A DNA stretch of 64,000 bases, from assembly GCF_003287955.1 (NCBI RefSeq), contig NZ_QMKP01000012.1, positions 96,036 through 160,035 of the forward strand, written 5' to 3'. Both the position numbers and the translations under genes were made by a program. Source of the DNA: Arthrobacter sp. AQ5-06 (GTDB lineage Bacteria; Actinomycetota; Actinomycetes; Actinomycetales; Micrococcaceae). The notes beneath the pieces were generated by a model. It was not told the DNA's origin. It was given only the letters and a program-made list of their open reading frames with translations, and did no database searches. Position 1 is the stretch's first letter. Each line of letters starts with the position of its first letter. Positions 1-7,885 of this stretch are shown in pieces.

Positions 1-2
1 CC

Positions 3-155
3 GCCCAGCGCGACATCTCCAAGCGTCCGGCTGACCAAATTAACGGGCCAAAGGCGGCCTGGCGCGTGGCTGCCCTGATCAATTTCATCGGGCCGATGGG
101 CTACTTCATTCTTGGGCGCAAGCGGCCCGGAGCCGGGGCCGGAGCAGTCAGATAG
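3..155 (+). CDS. 3' end of a PLD-nuclease N-terminal-domain (PLDc_N) small membrane protein, partial
   Basis: An open frame enters from the left edge and stops at TAG 153-155, giving about 50 C-terminal residues. It contains INGPKAAWRVAALINFIGP followed by MGYFILGRK, which resembles the second membrane helix and the closing FGRK/R motif of the short PLDc_N proteins (cardiolipin-synthase N-terminal type), usually 60-120 residues long. The tail is Gly/Ala/Arg-rich. The start codon lies outside the window, so nothing can be said of its promoter. Family assignment rests on this short motif only; the protein is probably an integral membrane protein of unknown role. Confidence 0.55.
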   Translation, partial: AQRDISKRPADQINGPKAAWRVAALINFIGPMGYFILGRKRPGAGAGAVR

Positions 156-227
156 CACCCCAGCTGAACTGCACCCAATCAGGGACTTCGGAGCAGGCAT
201 CCAGTTTGAGCCTGTAAATTTGAACCC

Positions 228-2474
228 ATGACCCCAAACCCCAAGACTGCCATGCACCGCGCCCTCGGTGTCTCAAAGGAGATCGAGGACGCGGCCTGGT
301 TTGTGCTGGGACCGGGCTTGCAGGGCAAGCCGTCGGCCCTGGACGGGAACACCCTGACGTGGACAGCCGAGGCTGCGGCCGAGCTGCTGGAACGCCTGGA
401 CCGAGGAGCCGCGGACGCCAAGGCGCCCATGATGACCAACCTCCGGCAGAACCTCGAGGACGCCTCCCGGGAGGCCAAACAGCTGGCCGTGGAGCTGCTC
501 TTCCTGCAGTCGCTGCCCCTGGCGCACGAGGTCAAGTCGCTCAAGGTCAAGCGTGCCCGCGTGGCGGAGGCCGCGTCTTGGCTGGAGACACCGCTGGAGC
601 CGCGGCTGGAGCTGCCCGAGGAGCTCTACAAGGGCATGACGGACCACGGTGTGATCAGGGACCGAACCGCCGAATTCAACTGGACCATTTGGGACCATCT
701 CAAGTGGCTCTGCCGGTTTGTGCAGCATGTGGACCAGCAGATTCCGGCAGCCATCACCAAGGCCCTGAAGGACCCGCTCAATTTCCACGAGCTCGCCGCG
801 GGCACGGCGGGGGACCAGCCCGCCATCCGCCGCAGCATCGAGTACCTGGCGTGGCCCAGCTACTTCGAGCCCGTCGTGGCGGACGTGGAGCGGCAGGAAA
901 TCCGGGACGCCTTCGCCTCCCTGGTGGGCGGGGCCAAGGGCGACAGCGACGAAGACATCACCGCGGACATCCACCGCATCCGCCTGCACCTGGATGAACA
1001 GGCCGGCCAGCGCATCGACTGGTACGCCCGCCAGTTGGTCAGCCAGTGGCGCAAAGTCGGGGACCCCGGACGCCGCGCGTGGCTGCTGCGTACCCACAGC
1101 GACAACGCTGAACTGCTCACCGCGTGGCAGGACGAGGAGAAGGTGACGCTCGACGTCGAACATCTCCGCCACCTGGACCCCGGCGTGACCGCTGGGCTGG
1201 TGCAGCACGCGGTGGACGAGGATTACAAGCACCTGGGCTACGTAGAGCGGGAGGACACCAAAACGGCGGTGTTCGCCTTCCTCACCGTCATGAAGCCCGG
1301 CGACCTGGTCCTGTACCAGCACGCCGGCACCGTGCGGCTGGGCGTGGTGCTGGGCGAGCCCGAGCACAACGACGACAACCGCCGTATGCGGCGCAAGGTG
1401 CGCTGGCTGGACGACGACGGCCGCGCCACCGCAGACCTGCCCCGTCACGTCCAGCGACAGCTGGCCACCTCGGGGATCGTTGTTGACGTCACCAAAGTGG
1501 TGCAGGCGCTCCAGGCGCTCGTGCCGGCCGAGGCGGAACCGGAGGACGACGACGCCGCCGCACCTGCCGCCGTCGTACCCCCTGTGCAGGAGGGCTTCCG
1601 CCCGCTGAGCCGCGACTTCGCGGATTCGCTGCACATGGACCTGGAGCCGCTGCAGGAGATCGCGGAACTGCTGGAGGAGAACCGCCAGCTGGTCCTGTAC
1701 GGGCCGCCCGGAACGGGCAAGACGTACCTGGCCAAGCACCTCGCGGCGGAACTGGCCCAGGACAGCACGGACGAGCGGGTGAAGCTGGTGCAGTTCCACC
1801 CGTCGTACGCGTATGAGGACTTTTTCGAGGGCTACCGGCCGGACAAGACGGACGAGGGCCAGGTGGCCTTCAAGCTCGTGGCGGGGCCGCTGCGCCGGCT
1901 GGCCGAGGAAGCCGCCAAGCCCGGGAACGAGAAGAAGCCGTATTTCCTGATCATTGACGAGATGAACCGCGCCAACCTGGCCAAGGTGTTCGGCGAGCTC
2001 TACTTCCTGCTGGAGTACCGCGATGACCGGATCTACTTGCAGTACAGCCCGAACGAGCCGTTTACGCTGCCGGACAACCTGTACATCATCGGCACCATGA
2101 ATACCGCGGACCGGTCCATCGCGATGATGGATGCCGCCATCCGGCGCCGGTTCGCGTTCATCGAGCTGCATCCGCAGACGGAGCCGGTGAAGGGGTCGCT
2201 GCTGCGGTTCCTGCAGGCGCGGGGCCTGGACACAACGCCGGCGCTGCTGCTTGATGCGCTCAACGCCGCAATCGACGAGTGGGACCGGGACCTGATGATC
2301 GGCCCGTCGTACTTCATGAAGACGGCAGCCCAGACGCCGACTGGGCTGCGCCGGATCTGGAAATACGAACTGATGCCGCTGCTGGAAGAGCACTACCACG
2401 GCCAGCTGACCCGGGCGCAGCTGGAGGAGCGGTTCGGGCTTGAGCAGCTGCTGGGACGCCTTGTTACCAGCTAA
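228..2474 (+). CDS. mcrB: McrB-type AAA+ GTPase subunit of a modification-dependent restriction system
   Basis: 748 residues. The C-terminal half is an McrB-family AAA+ motor: Walker A GPPGTGKT at residues 492-499, Walker B FLIIDEMNRANL with Asp577-Glu578, and GTMNTADRS at 622-630, where NTAD is the position used for guanine selectivity in McrB. An arginine-rich AIRRRF follows. In known McrBC systems this subunit binds modified DNA with its N-terminal part, forms hexamers and translocates on GTP hydrolysis, driving the McrC nuclease. Residues about 350-400 (KPGDLVLYQHAG, then GVVLGEPE and RRKVRWL) look like the small beta-rich domain placed before the motor in several restriction ATPases; I infer that it reads the DNA. 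The large N-terminal region (1-340) I do not recognise. It overlaps mcrC by 35 bp, so the two are probably co-translated. No methyltransferase lies nearby, as expected for a type IV system. Confidence 0.88.
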   Translation: MTPNPKTAMHRALGVSKEIEDAAWFVLGPGLQGKPSALDGNTLTWTAEAAAELLERLDRGAADAKAPMMTNLRQNLEDASREAKQLAVELLFLQSLPLAHEVKSLKVKRARVAEAASWLETPLEPRLELPEELYKGMTDHGVIRDRTAEFNWTIWDHLKWLCRFVQHVDQQIPAAITKALKDPLNFHELAAGTAGDQPAIRRSIEYLAWPSYFEPVVADVERQEIRDAFASLVGGAKGDSDEDITADIHRIRLHLDEQAGQRIDWYARQLVSQWRKVGDPGRRAWLLRTHSDNAELLTAWQDEEKVTLDVEHLRHLDPGVTAGLVQHAVDEDYKHLGYVEREDTKTAVFAFLTVMKPGDLVLYQHAGTVRLGVVLGEPEHNDDNRRMRRKVRWLDDDGRATADLPRHVQRQLATSGIVVDVTKVVQALQALVPAEAEPEDDDAAAPAAVVPPVQEGFRPLSRDFADSLHMDLEPLQEIAELLEENRQLVLYGPPGTGKTYLAKHLAAELAQDSTDERVKLVQFHPSYAYEDFFEGYRPDKTDEGQVAFKLVAGPLRRLAEEAAKPGNEKKPYFLIIDEMNRANLAKVFGELYFLLEYRDDRIYLQYSPNEPFTLPDNLYIIGTMNTADRSIAMMDAAIRRRFAFIELHPQTEPVKGSLLRFLQARGLDTTPALLLDALNAAIDEWDRDLMIGPSYFMKTAAQTPTGLRRIWKYELMPLLEEHYHGQLTRAQLEERFGLEQLLGRLVTS

Positions 2475-3834
2475 GCCAACCCACACTCCCGCGCACGGCG
2501 GCCCTGTGCACGGCGGTGCCGCGTTGGGTGGCGCCGCGTTGAGTGGCGCGGTGCACGGCGGAGCAGCGCAGCGCGGCCGCGGCCCGACAGCGCGCCACCT
2601 GGTCCTCGACGAGCTGTCCAAAGGCACCGTGGAACGCCTTGATGCGGCCAGCGCGGCCTTCGTGAACGCCAGCGGGCTGGCCAAGGCCTCCCCGATGGGC
2701 ATGGGTTTGTATCGGATTGAGCCCGCGGGCAAGGTGGGGTCGGTGCGCACGGCCACCCTGCAGCTGGATGTGCGCCCCAAGGACCGGCTGGGACTGAGCC
2801 GGCTGCTCTTCCTCCTCGGCTACGCCGGCAACCAGGGCTTCCGGCCGGATTCCGTGGCCGCCTCCGAGGACCGCGAACTCTGGAGCGCGTTGGCCGAATC
2901 CCTCGCCCAACTGGCAGAGCGTGCTTTGGGACGAGGGGTGTTGCAGGGCTACCTGACCGTTGATGAGTCTCTCCGCACGGTCAAGGGCCGCATCCGGATT
3001 TCCGACCAGATCTCCCGGCGCCCCGGCATGCTGGTGCCGCTGGAAGTGTCCTATGACGAGTTCACCGAGGACATCGCCGAAAACCGGATCCTGCGCGCCG
3101 CGCTGGAGCGGATGGGCCAGGTGCCGCGGGTCCGCCCCGAAGTGCTGAGCCGCCTGCGGCAGCTGAAGGGAAAGCTCGACGCCGTCACCCGCCTTAGGGC
3201 CGGCGCGCCCCTGCCGCCGTGGACCCCGAGCCGGATGAACGTCCGCTACCAGTCGGTGCTGCGCCTCGCTGAGCTGATCCTGCGGAATGCCTCGGCCGAG
3301 GCTGGGGAGGGGAAGCAGCAGACGGCATCGTTTGTGGTGGACATGGGCCAGGTGTTTGAGGATTTTGTGGGCACGGCGCTCCGCGAGGCCTTGGCGGCGT
3401 ATCCGGGGGAGATTCGGCTGCAGTACAACGCGCTCCTCAGCGAAGCTGTCCATGATGCCGACCGGCTCTCCGTGCGCCCGGACGCCGTGCACTTGCTGGG
3501 CGGACGCCCCGTGGGGGTCTACAACGCAAAGTACAAGGCCGCCACTGACCTGGGCGCATCCCTGACTGCCGACCACTACGAGATGCTCGCCCACTGCACC
3601 GCACTGGGTGTGCCCACCGCGTGGCTGATCTATGCGGGGGCGGGCGAGATGAAACTGCGGCGGATCCTGAACACTGACATCGACGTTGTTGAGTTCCCGC
3701 TGGATCTGTCGCTGCCGCCGTCGGACATCCTGGCAGCGGTGGCGGACCTGGCGCGGCAGTCCTGGGGTGAAGTGGTCCGGGCTGCCCGCGCGGGACAACC
3801 AGCGGACGAACCTAGACCGGCACCCGGAACGTAA
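2440..3834 (+). CDS. mcrC: McrC-like nuclease subunit; catalytic Asp replaced by Asn
   Basis: 464 residues from TTG 2440; TTG 2461 is an alternative and neither has a convincing ribosome site, so translational coupling to mcrB is likely. Residues 10-45 are a low-complexity Gly/Ala/His stretch (HGGPVHGGAALGGAALSG) from a short DNA tandem repeat. Homology to McrC begins near HLVLDELSKGTVERL. In McrBC the subunit supplies a PD-(D/E)xK nuclease that cuts after translocation. The motif here reads RPDAVHL (Asp348), then 13 residues, then VYNAKYK: Asn362 stands where the family has Asp or Glu before A-K (D244/D257/K259 in E. coli McrC). Lys364 is kept. The change is one base from GAC to AAC (3523-3525). 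The subunit may be nuclease-dead or weakened, or the base could be an error. The 3' end overlaps the convergent kinase gene by 23 bp. Confidence 0.85.
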   Translation: MSSCWDALLPAKPTHTPAHGGPVHGGAALGGAALSGAVHGGAAQRGRGPTARHLVLDELSKGTVERLDAASAAFVNASGLAKASPMGMGLYRIEPAGKVGSVRTATLQLDVRPKDRLGLSRLLFLLGYAGNQGFRPDSVAASEDRELWSALAESLAQLAERALGRGVLQGYLTVDESLRTVKGRIRISDQISRRPGMLVPLEVSYDEFTEDIAENRILRAALERMGQVPRVRPEVLSRLRQLKGKLDAVTRLRAGAPLPPWTPSRMNVRYQSVLRLAELILRNASAEAGEGKQQTASFVVDMGQVFEDFVGTALREALAAYPGEIRLQYNALLSEAVHDADRLSVRPDAVHLLGGRPVGVYNAKYKAATDLGASLTADHYEMLAHCTALGVPTAWLIYAGAGEMKLRRILNTDIDVVEFPLDLSLPPSDILAAVADLARQSWGEVVRAARAGQPADEPRPAPGT

Positions 3835-5467
3835 ACGTGGTGCCCTGGCCCAGCTGGCTTTCCACTTGGATGGTTCCGCCGTGGGCCTCCACGATGGCCT
3901 TGCTGATGGGCAGGCCCAGGCCCACGCCGGGAATGGCTGTCCGGCGGACGTTGCTGGTCCGGAAAAACTTGGCGAACACGTGGGCCTGGTCGTTGGCGCT
4001 CATGCCCATGCCCGTATCGCTGACTCGGCAGGCGAGGTGGCCGCCGTCGTGCTCCAACGACACCACCACGTTGCCGCCGTCGGGCGAGTATTTGATCGCG
4101 TTGGAGACCAGGTTGTCCAGCACCTGGGAGATGCGGGGGCCGTCCACGTGGGCCTCTAGCTTGGCTGGTGTTTCGGCTTTCAACGCCACGCGGGAGGCAT
4201 CAGCCCGGGGCATCGCGGCGGACACGCTGGCGCGGACCAGTTCGGCGACGTCGACGGCGTGCGGCGTCACGATCAGTTGCCCGTTCCTGCTGGCGAGGAG
4301 GTCAGACACCAAGGTGAGAAGGCGTTCTGAATTGCGCCTGATGATGTTCAGCGGTTCCAGTTGGTCGTTGCCGGGGTCGTCCTCCAGGAGAAGTTCCACG
4401 TAGCCCAGGATGGAGGTCAGGGGAGTCCTGAATTCATGGGACACGCTGGAGACGAATTCATCTTTGGCGGCCAGGGCGTCCACCAGGTCGGTCACATCAC
4501 TGAAAACGATCACCGAGCCGGCGAATTTCCCGTCCGGGTCCGTCATGGCCCGGGCACTTGTGGTGATGGCCCGCTGTTCCTTGCCTGCGCCCAGCCAGAC
4601 GAGGTAATCCGTGAACGTCTCGCCCAGGACAGCCCTGCGCACGGGGCGGTCCTCCACCGGGACAGGGGTGGTATGGTCTGCGGCGAAGACCAGCAGCTGG
4701 GACTCGTTGGGATCGTCGATGTCCTTCGGGCTGGCCAATTCGTGGTTGGCGCGTTGTTTCCGGTTCATCAGGATGTCGTGGCCGTCTGCGTCGACGGCGA
4801 GGACGCCCAAGTGCACGGTGTCAAGAACGGAGTTGAGCAAGGCTTCCTGCCGCCTGGTGCTGCGCAGGCTGGCTTGGAGCTGCCCGTCCTTCTCTTCCAG
4901 GATCCGCTGCTGCCGCGTCATGCTCAGGGTCAGCACACTGACTGATACACCGATTCCCAGCATCATGACGGGGACGAGGAGGGGCTTGGCCAGGCCGGGG
5001 CCGGACACGTCGCCCCGAATTAGGAGCGGAACCCAGATGATGGCCAATGGCCCGAAGAAGGATACCCAAAGCGCGGCCCGGGGGTAATAGCCTGAGGCAC
5101 ACAGCCAGATGACGGGGAAGACCGCCAACAGGCTGATCCCGGCCAGGCTTTCCTGTCCGCCCTCCCTGCCCACGGCGATGGAGACAAAGTCTAAGAGTGG
5201 GATGAACAGGAAGCTGGTGTAGGGCAGGCGGTCCCACGGCACCAGGTAGCACAGGGCCATGATGGCCAGCTGGGAAACGAGGAAGGCCACAAAAAGCGGG
5301 TTGTCCATGGTCCCCGGGAAGAACGCCCACATGAGGAACGCCGTAAGGAGGGTAGTGACGAACAACGGCGTCTGGCTGAGGACAACCCTGTCCGTCAGCC
5401 GGTATTCATGGAATTGCCGCCGGAAAAACCTGAGGCGACCCGTGGCCCACTTTACGGGTTCACTCAT
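3812..5467 (-). CDS. Membrane-bound sensor histidine kinase (six-helix sensor, PAS, HisKA, HATPase)
   Basis: 551 residues. After a charged N-terminus come about six hydrophobic segments between residues 28 and 190 with very short loops, so the sensor seems to sit within the membrane and has no large extracellular domain. Residues about 205-325 resemble a PAS domain (LLNSVLDTVHLGVLAVDADG, then VIVFSDVTDL). The HisKA domain carries SSVSHEFRTPLTSILGY with phospho-acceptor His344. The HATPase domain has DNLVSNAIKYSPDGG (N box), SDTGMGMS (G1 box) and GVGLGLPISKAIV (G2 box). All catalytic motifs are intact. It is divergent from the response regulator gene at 5576 with 108 bp between them, so the two almost certainly form a pair. 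The signal is unknown. Confidence 0.93.
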   Translation of the reverse strand: MSEPVKWATGRLRFFRRQFHEYRLTDRVVLSQTPLFVTTLLTAFLMWAFFPGTMDNPLFVAFLVSQLAIMALCYLVPWDRLPYTSFLFIPLLDFVSIAVGREGGQESLAGISLLAVFPVIWLCASGYYPRAALWVSFFGPLAIIWVPLLIRGDVSGPGLAKPLLVPVMMLGIGVSVSVLTLSMTRQQRILEEKDGQLQASLRSTRRQEALLNSVLDTVHLGVLAVDADGHDILMNRKQRANHELASPKDIDDPNESQLLVFAADHTTPVPVEDRPVRRAVLGETFTDYLVWLGAGKEQRAITTSARAMTDPDGKFAGSVIVFSDVTDLVDALAAKDEFVSSVSHEFRTPLTSILGYVELLLEDDPGNDQLEPLNIIRRNSERLLTLVSDLLASRNGQLIVTPHAVDVAELVRASVSAAMPRADASRVALKAETPAKLEAHVDGPRISQVLDNLVSNAIKYSPDGGNVVVSLEHDGGHLACRVSDTGMGMSANDQAHVFAKFFRTSNVRRTAIPGVGLGLPISKAIVEAHGGTIQVESQLGQGTTFTFRVPV

Positions 5468-5575
5468 GAACGTCGGCGTGAAGTGGGAGGATAGGGGAAT
5501 GCATACCAGCAGGATATCGGCAGCGGGCTATACTTCTCACGTTGTCAAGCTGGCTGAGGGGGCTGAGGGGCTGGT
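5468..5575. promoter_or_regulatory. Shared divergent control region of the kinase/regulator pair
   Basis: This 108-bp gap separates the start codons of the two-component genes. On the + strand it contains TATACT at 5529-5534, a good -10 match but without a recognisable -35 element 17 bp upstream. Just before the regulator start is a near-tandem GGCTGAGG (5552-5559 and 5561-5568), whose second copy with the following GG serves as the ribosome binding site. Autoregulation is likely from the arrangement, but I cannot name the operator. Confidence 0.4.
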
Positions 5576-6346
5576 ATGAGTGAAGCACGAGTGGGTCTTG
5601 TCATCGAGGATGATCAGGATATCCGGGAGTTGGTACGCACGGTCCTGACGCAGGCGGGTTTTGACGTCACCGTGGCGGGCAGCGGCTCCGAAGGGGTTAA
5701 GGCTGCCAGAACCTTGAATCCTGACGTCATAACGCTTGATTTAGGGCTGCCGGATATCGACGGGTTCGAGGTCTCCCGCCAGATCCGCGAGTTCTCGGAT
5801 GCCTACATCGTGATGCTCACCGCTCGGGCTGAAGAACTTGATACTTTGATCGGTCTCGAGTCCGGTGCTGACGACTACCTCACCAAGCCCTTCCGCCCCC
5901 GCGAACTCCGCGCGCGGATCGCGGCGATGATGCGCCGTCCCCGGTCGCTTCCGGACGCGGGGGAGAGCGCTCCCGTTTCTGATCGCCCGGCGGACGCTGC
6001 TACTGGCAGTGGAAAAGGTCATTACAGCCACAATGGATTGGATCTGAGTTACGCCTCACGGTCGGTCAGTGTGGACGGCCAGGAGCTGAACCTGACCCGG
6101 ACCGAGTTCGAACTCCTGTATGCCCTGCTCGAGGCGGGACGGACTGTCCGGACCAAATCGGATTTGGTGCGTCGGCTCCGGGACGAGGATTACGACGTCG
6201 GAAGTTACATCAGCGAAGCGGATGAACGGTCAGTGGAGGTGCACATGGGCAACCTCCGGAAGAAACTTGGTGATTCACCGCAGCAACCCCGCTGGCTGCA
6301 GACGGTCCGAGGTGTAGGTTACCGGTTGGCGCCTGGCGGGCGCTGA
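5576..6346 (+). CDS. OmpR/PhoB-family response regulator
   Basis: 256 residues. The receiver domain (1-120) has acidic pocket E11-D12-D13, phospho-acceptor Asp55 in ITLDLGLPD, a Thr/Ala pair near 82 (VMLTARAEE) and Lys104 in YLTKPFRPRE. A linker of about 30 polar residues follows. The C-terminal winged helix includes LNLTRTEFELLYALLEAG, VEVHMGNLRKKLGD and WLQTVRGVGYRL, the standard OmpR-type DNA-binding signature. The start is supported by GAGGGG about 7 bp upstream. Its partner is the divergent kinase at 3812-5467. The 3' end overlaps the convergent Hpt-like gene by 28 bp. Regulators of this class bind direct repeats spaced about 11 bp; one such repeat lies at 6921-6939. Confidence 0.95.
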   Translation: MSEARVGLVIEDDQDIRELVRTVLTQAGFDVTVAGSGSEGVKAARTLNPDVITLDLGLPDIDGFEVSRQIREFSDAYIVMLTARAEELDTLIGLESGADDYLTKPFRPRELRARIAAMMRRPRSLPDAGESAPVSDRPADAATGSGKGHYSHNGLDLSYASRSVSVDGQELNLTRTEFELLYALLEAGRTVRTKSDLVRRLRDEDYDVGSYISEADERSVEVHMGNLRKKLGDSPQQPRWLQTVRGVGYRLAPGGR

Positions 6347-6729
6347 GCCTGGAGCCTGTGCAGGGTCTGGCGGCTGCACTGGTTGATCGGCCGGAGGTAG
6401 TTGACGGCCAGCCGCGGCAGTGCCACGGACGGCTCTGCACGCGGTGACTCTTCCCGGATGGAACGTTCAAGGTCCATGGCCAGCCCCGCCAGCCGTTCGG
6501 CGCCCACCATCTGGCTCGACGTCTTGAGGCTCAGGATCGCATCCACGGCCCCGTCCAGGTCTCCGGTGGTCAGGGCGAGCCGCAGCTTGCCGATCCGCGA
6601 CGGCAGGCAGTCGATGAAATTTCCCACGAAAACGCTGCAGTAGCCCTCGTCCTCGTCGAGTTCTACCCGCAGCCGGTCAAGGACGGAAGGATCTACCAAG
6701 GGGCGCCCTGCGTCATCGGTTGGAGCCAT
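6319..6729 (-). CDS. Hpt-like four-helix protein lacking the phosphorylatable histidine
   Basis: 136 residues from ATG 6729 (preceded by GGACGGA); the frame is open back to ATG 6885, which would give 188 residues with a poorly structured extension. The helical pattern is that of an Hpt phosphotransfer domain. The core motif, normally x-H-x-L-K-G-S-S, reads AILSLKTSSQMVGAERL here: Leu66 occupies the histidine position, while Leu68, Lys69, Ser71, Ser72 and the GA turn are kept. It therefore should not accept a phosphoryl group. It probably docks to a receiver domain or kinase without phosphotransfer, as known for other pseudo-Hpt proteins. It lies next to a kinase/regulator pair, its 3' end overlapping the regulator gene by 28 bp. 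Confidence 0.7.
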   Translation of the reverse strand: MAPTDDAGRPLVDPSVLDRLRVELDEDEGYCSVFVGNFIDCLPSRIGKLRLALTTGDLDGAVDAILSLKTSSQMVGAERLAGLAMDLERSIREESPRAEPSVALPRLAVNYLRPINQCSRQTLHRLQAQRPPGANR

Positions 6730-6920
6730 TTCCGTCCGTTCCGCTCGCGTCTCCCGCCCCGATAGGTTGCGGTGACTTGGGTTTCTGTCCACTTTCAGCG
6801 TAAATCTGTTCCCTTGAGATGCAGCCGTTCGGGACAAGGACTGCGGGATTCCTGAGGAGACTGCGGGTTTTTCATAGGAGTTCATCTTTGCGGGCGCCGA
6901 TCAATTCGGGAGGGGGCAAA

Positions 6921-6939
6921 GGCTCAAGATTGGCTCAAG
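6921..6939. promoter_or_regulatory. Direct repeat GGCTCAAG with 11-bp period upstream of the Hpt-like gene
   Basis: Two exact copies of GGCTCAAG start at 6921 and 6932, so they fall on the same face of the helix one turn apart. OmpR/PhoB-family regulators typically bind such head-to-tail repeats with 11-bp spacing. The site lies between vsr and the Hpt-like gene, upstream of the latter, and 0.6 kb from an OmpR-type regulator gene. Assignment as that regulator's operator is inference. Confidence 0.4.
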
Positions 6940-6964
6940 TTCTGGCTGGCGTTTCCTGCCGTGT

Positions 6965-7011
6965 GTTACCGGGCGCCTGTTTGCCGCCTGTTACCGGGCG
7001 TCTGCTTGCCG
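6965..7011. repeat. 22-bp imperfect direct repeat spanning the vsr stop codon
   Basis: Copies at 6965-6986 and 6990-7011 differ at two positions (period 25 bp). The right copy encodes the last codons and stop of vsr on the minus strand; the left copy is its non-coding duplicate just downstream. Confidence 0.7.
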
Positions 7012-7431
7012 GGCGCCGAGGAACTCCACCAGGTGGGCTTCGAGGGCGGAGCCGTCCTTCAACTCGCACTCCCACACGGTGAGTACCTCCCAGCCGGCGT
7101 CCATCAACTGTTGGCGCTGGTCGGCGTCGCGGTTTTTGGTGCGGGTGCGCTTGGCCTCCCAGAAGGCGGCGTTCGCTTTGGGGGCGTGCTGGCCTACCCG
7201 GCAGTCGTGGAAGTGCCAGAAGCAGCCGTTGATGAAGATGACCTTCCGCCGGCCTGCGAATACCATGTCCGGGCGGCCTGGCAGGCGGCTGTTACCTGCC
7301 CTGCCGTGCAGACGGTAGCGGTAGCCCTTGGCGTGGAGGAGGCGGCGCACCAGCAGTTCCGGCTTGGTGTTCTTGCCCCTGATGCGGGACATGTTCCAGC
7401 TGCGTTGCTCGGGAGTGAGCCTGTCCGCCAT
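6991..7431 (-). CDS. vsr: Very short patch repair endonuclease Vsr
   Basis: 146 residues, normal length. Vsr nicks 5' of the T in T:G mismatches that arise when 5-methylcytosine deaminates. Motifs: NMSRIRGKNTKPEL near the N-terminus, catalytic Asp55 in LPGRPDMVF (Asp51 of the E. coli enzyme), the zinc-site and mismatch-wedge segment INGCFWHFHDCRVG with Cys70, His73 and Cys77, and the distal Cys122 in WECELKD. All metal and catalytic residues are present. In most genomes vsr is beside its C5-methyltransferase; none is visible within this window, so this copy is solitary or its partner lies elsewhere. The McrBC genes 3 kb away also act on modified cytosine. The PNPOx-fold gene lies just upstream on the same strand (19-bp gap). 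Confidence 0.95.
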   Translation of the reverse strand: MADRLTPEQRSWNMSRIRGKNTKPELLVRRLLHAKGYRYRLHGRAGNSRLPGRPDMVFAGRRKVIFINGCFWHFHDCRVGQHAPKANAAFWEAKRTRTKNRDADQRQQLMDAGWEVLTVWECELKDGSALEAHLVEFLGARQADAR

Positions 7432-7450
7432 GATTCCAGTCCAGGAGCTC

Positions 7451-7885
7451 CTAGATTTCGCGCTCCGGCTGGTCGCCCAGCTCGAAATGGCGGCCGCTGA
7501 CGGCCGTGGGCACGATCTCCACGTAGAAATCCTTCAGCGTCGGCACCCAGGATTTCAGGCCCAGCTCTTCGACGGCGGCGAGCTCCGTTGAGTTGGTCAG
7601 GACGCGCGCCGTTCCCCGGAGCACTACCGACCAGGCCTCATCTGAGAGGATGCCGTCCGTTTCAAGCAGCACCCTGGAGTTGATGGTGAGCTGGGCCAGC
7701 TTGTTGCCGGGCGCGGTGCGGAGGTAGATCTTCCGGTCCGAGGAGAGGTAGTTGACGGGAAAAATGTCCGGTTCGCCGGCCACAGAGACCACCAGCCGGC
7801 CGTGCCTTGTGGCGTCTAGGAGTTTCCAGGACTGCTCGTCGTCGAGCTCGAGAACGGGGTTGCCATCTGTGTGGGTAAACATCAT
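7451..7885 (-). CDS. PNPOx-fold flavin-binding family protein
   Basis: 144 residues from ATG 7885. ATG 7894 is in the same frame, but AGAAGGA overlaps it and is well placed for 7885 or 7882. The fold resembles the pyridoxamine-5'-phosphate-oxidase-like split barrel: GRLVVSVAGEPDIFPVNYL, IYLRTAPGNKLAQL and a later SVVLRGTARVLTN. These are hallmarks of the small flavin (FMN, F420 or haem) binding proteins common in actinobacteria, which usually act as reductases or stress proteins. The real substrate cannot be told from sequence. It ends 19 bp upstream of vsr on the same strand, so co-transcription is possible though no functional link is evident. Confidence 0.85.
   Translation of the reverse strand: MMFTHTDGNPVLELDDEQSWKLLDATRHGRLVVSVAGEPDIFPVNYLSSDRKIYLRTAPGNKLAQLTINSRVLLETDGILSDEAWSVVLRGTARVLTNSTELAAVEELGLKSWVPTLKDFYVEIVPTAVSGRHFELGDQPEREI

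Noticed and set aside
273..2780. Very long minus-strand open frame (835 codons) opposite mcrB
   Set aside because: Shadow of the GC-rich mcrB/mcrC genes; its composition (Arg/Val/Leu/Gln/His rich, no domains) is that of an antisense frame, while the opposite strand has complete AAA+ and McrC motifs.
5259..5579. Plus-strand 106-codon ORF over the kinase N-terminus and promoter region
   Set aside because: Lies opposite the kinase membrane helices and has no ribosome site; a shadow frame.
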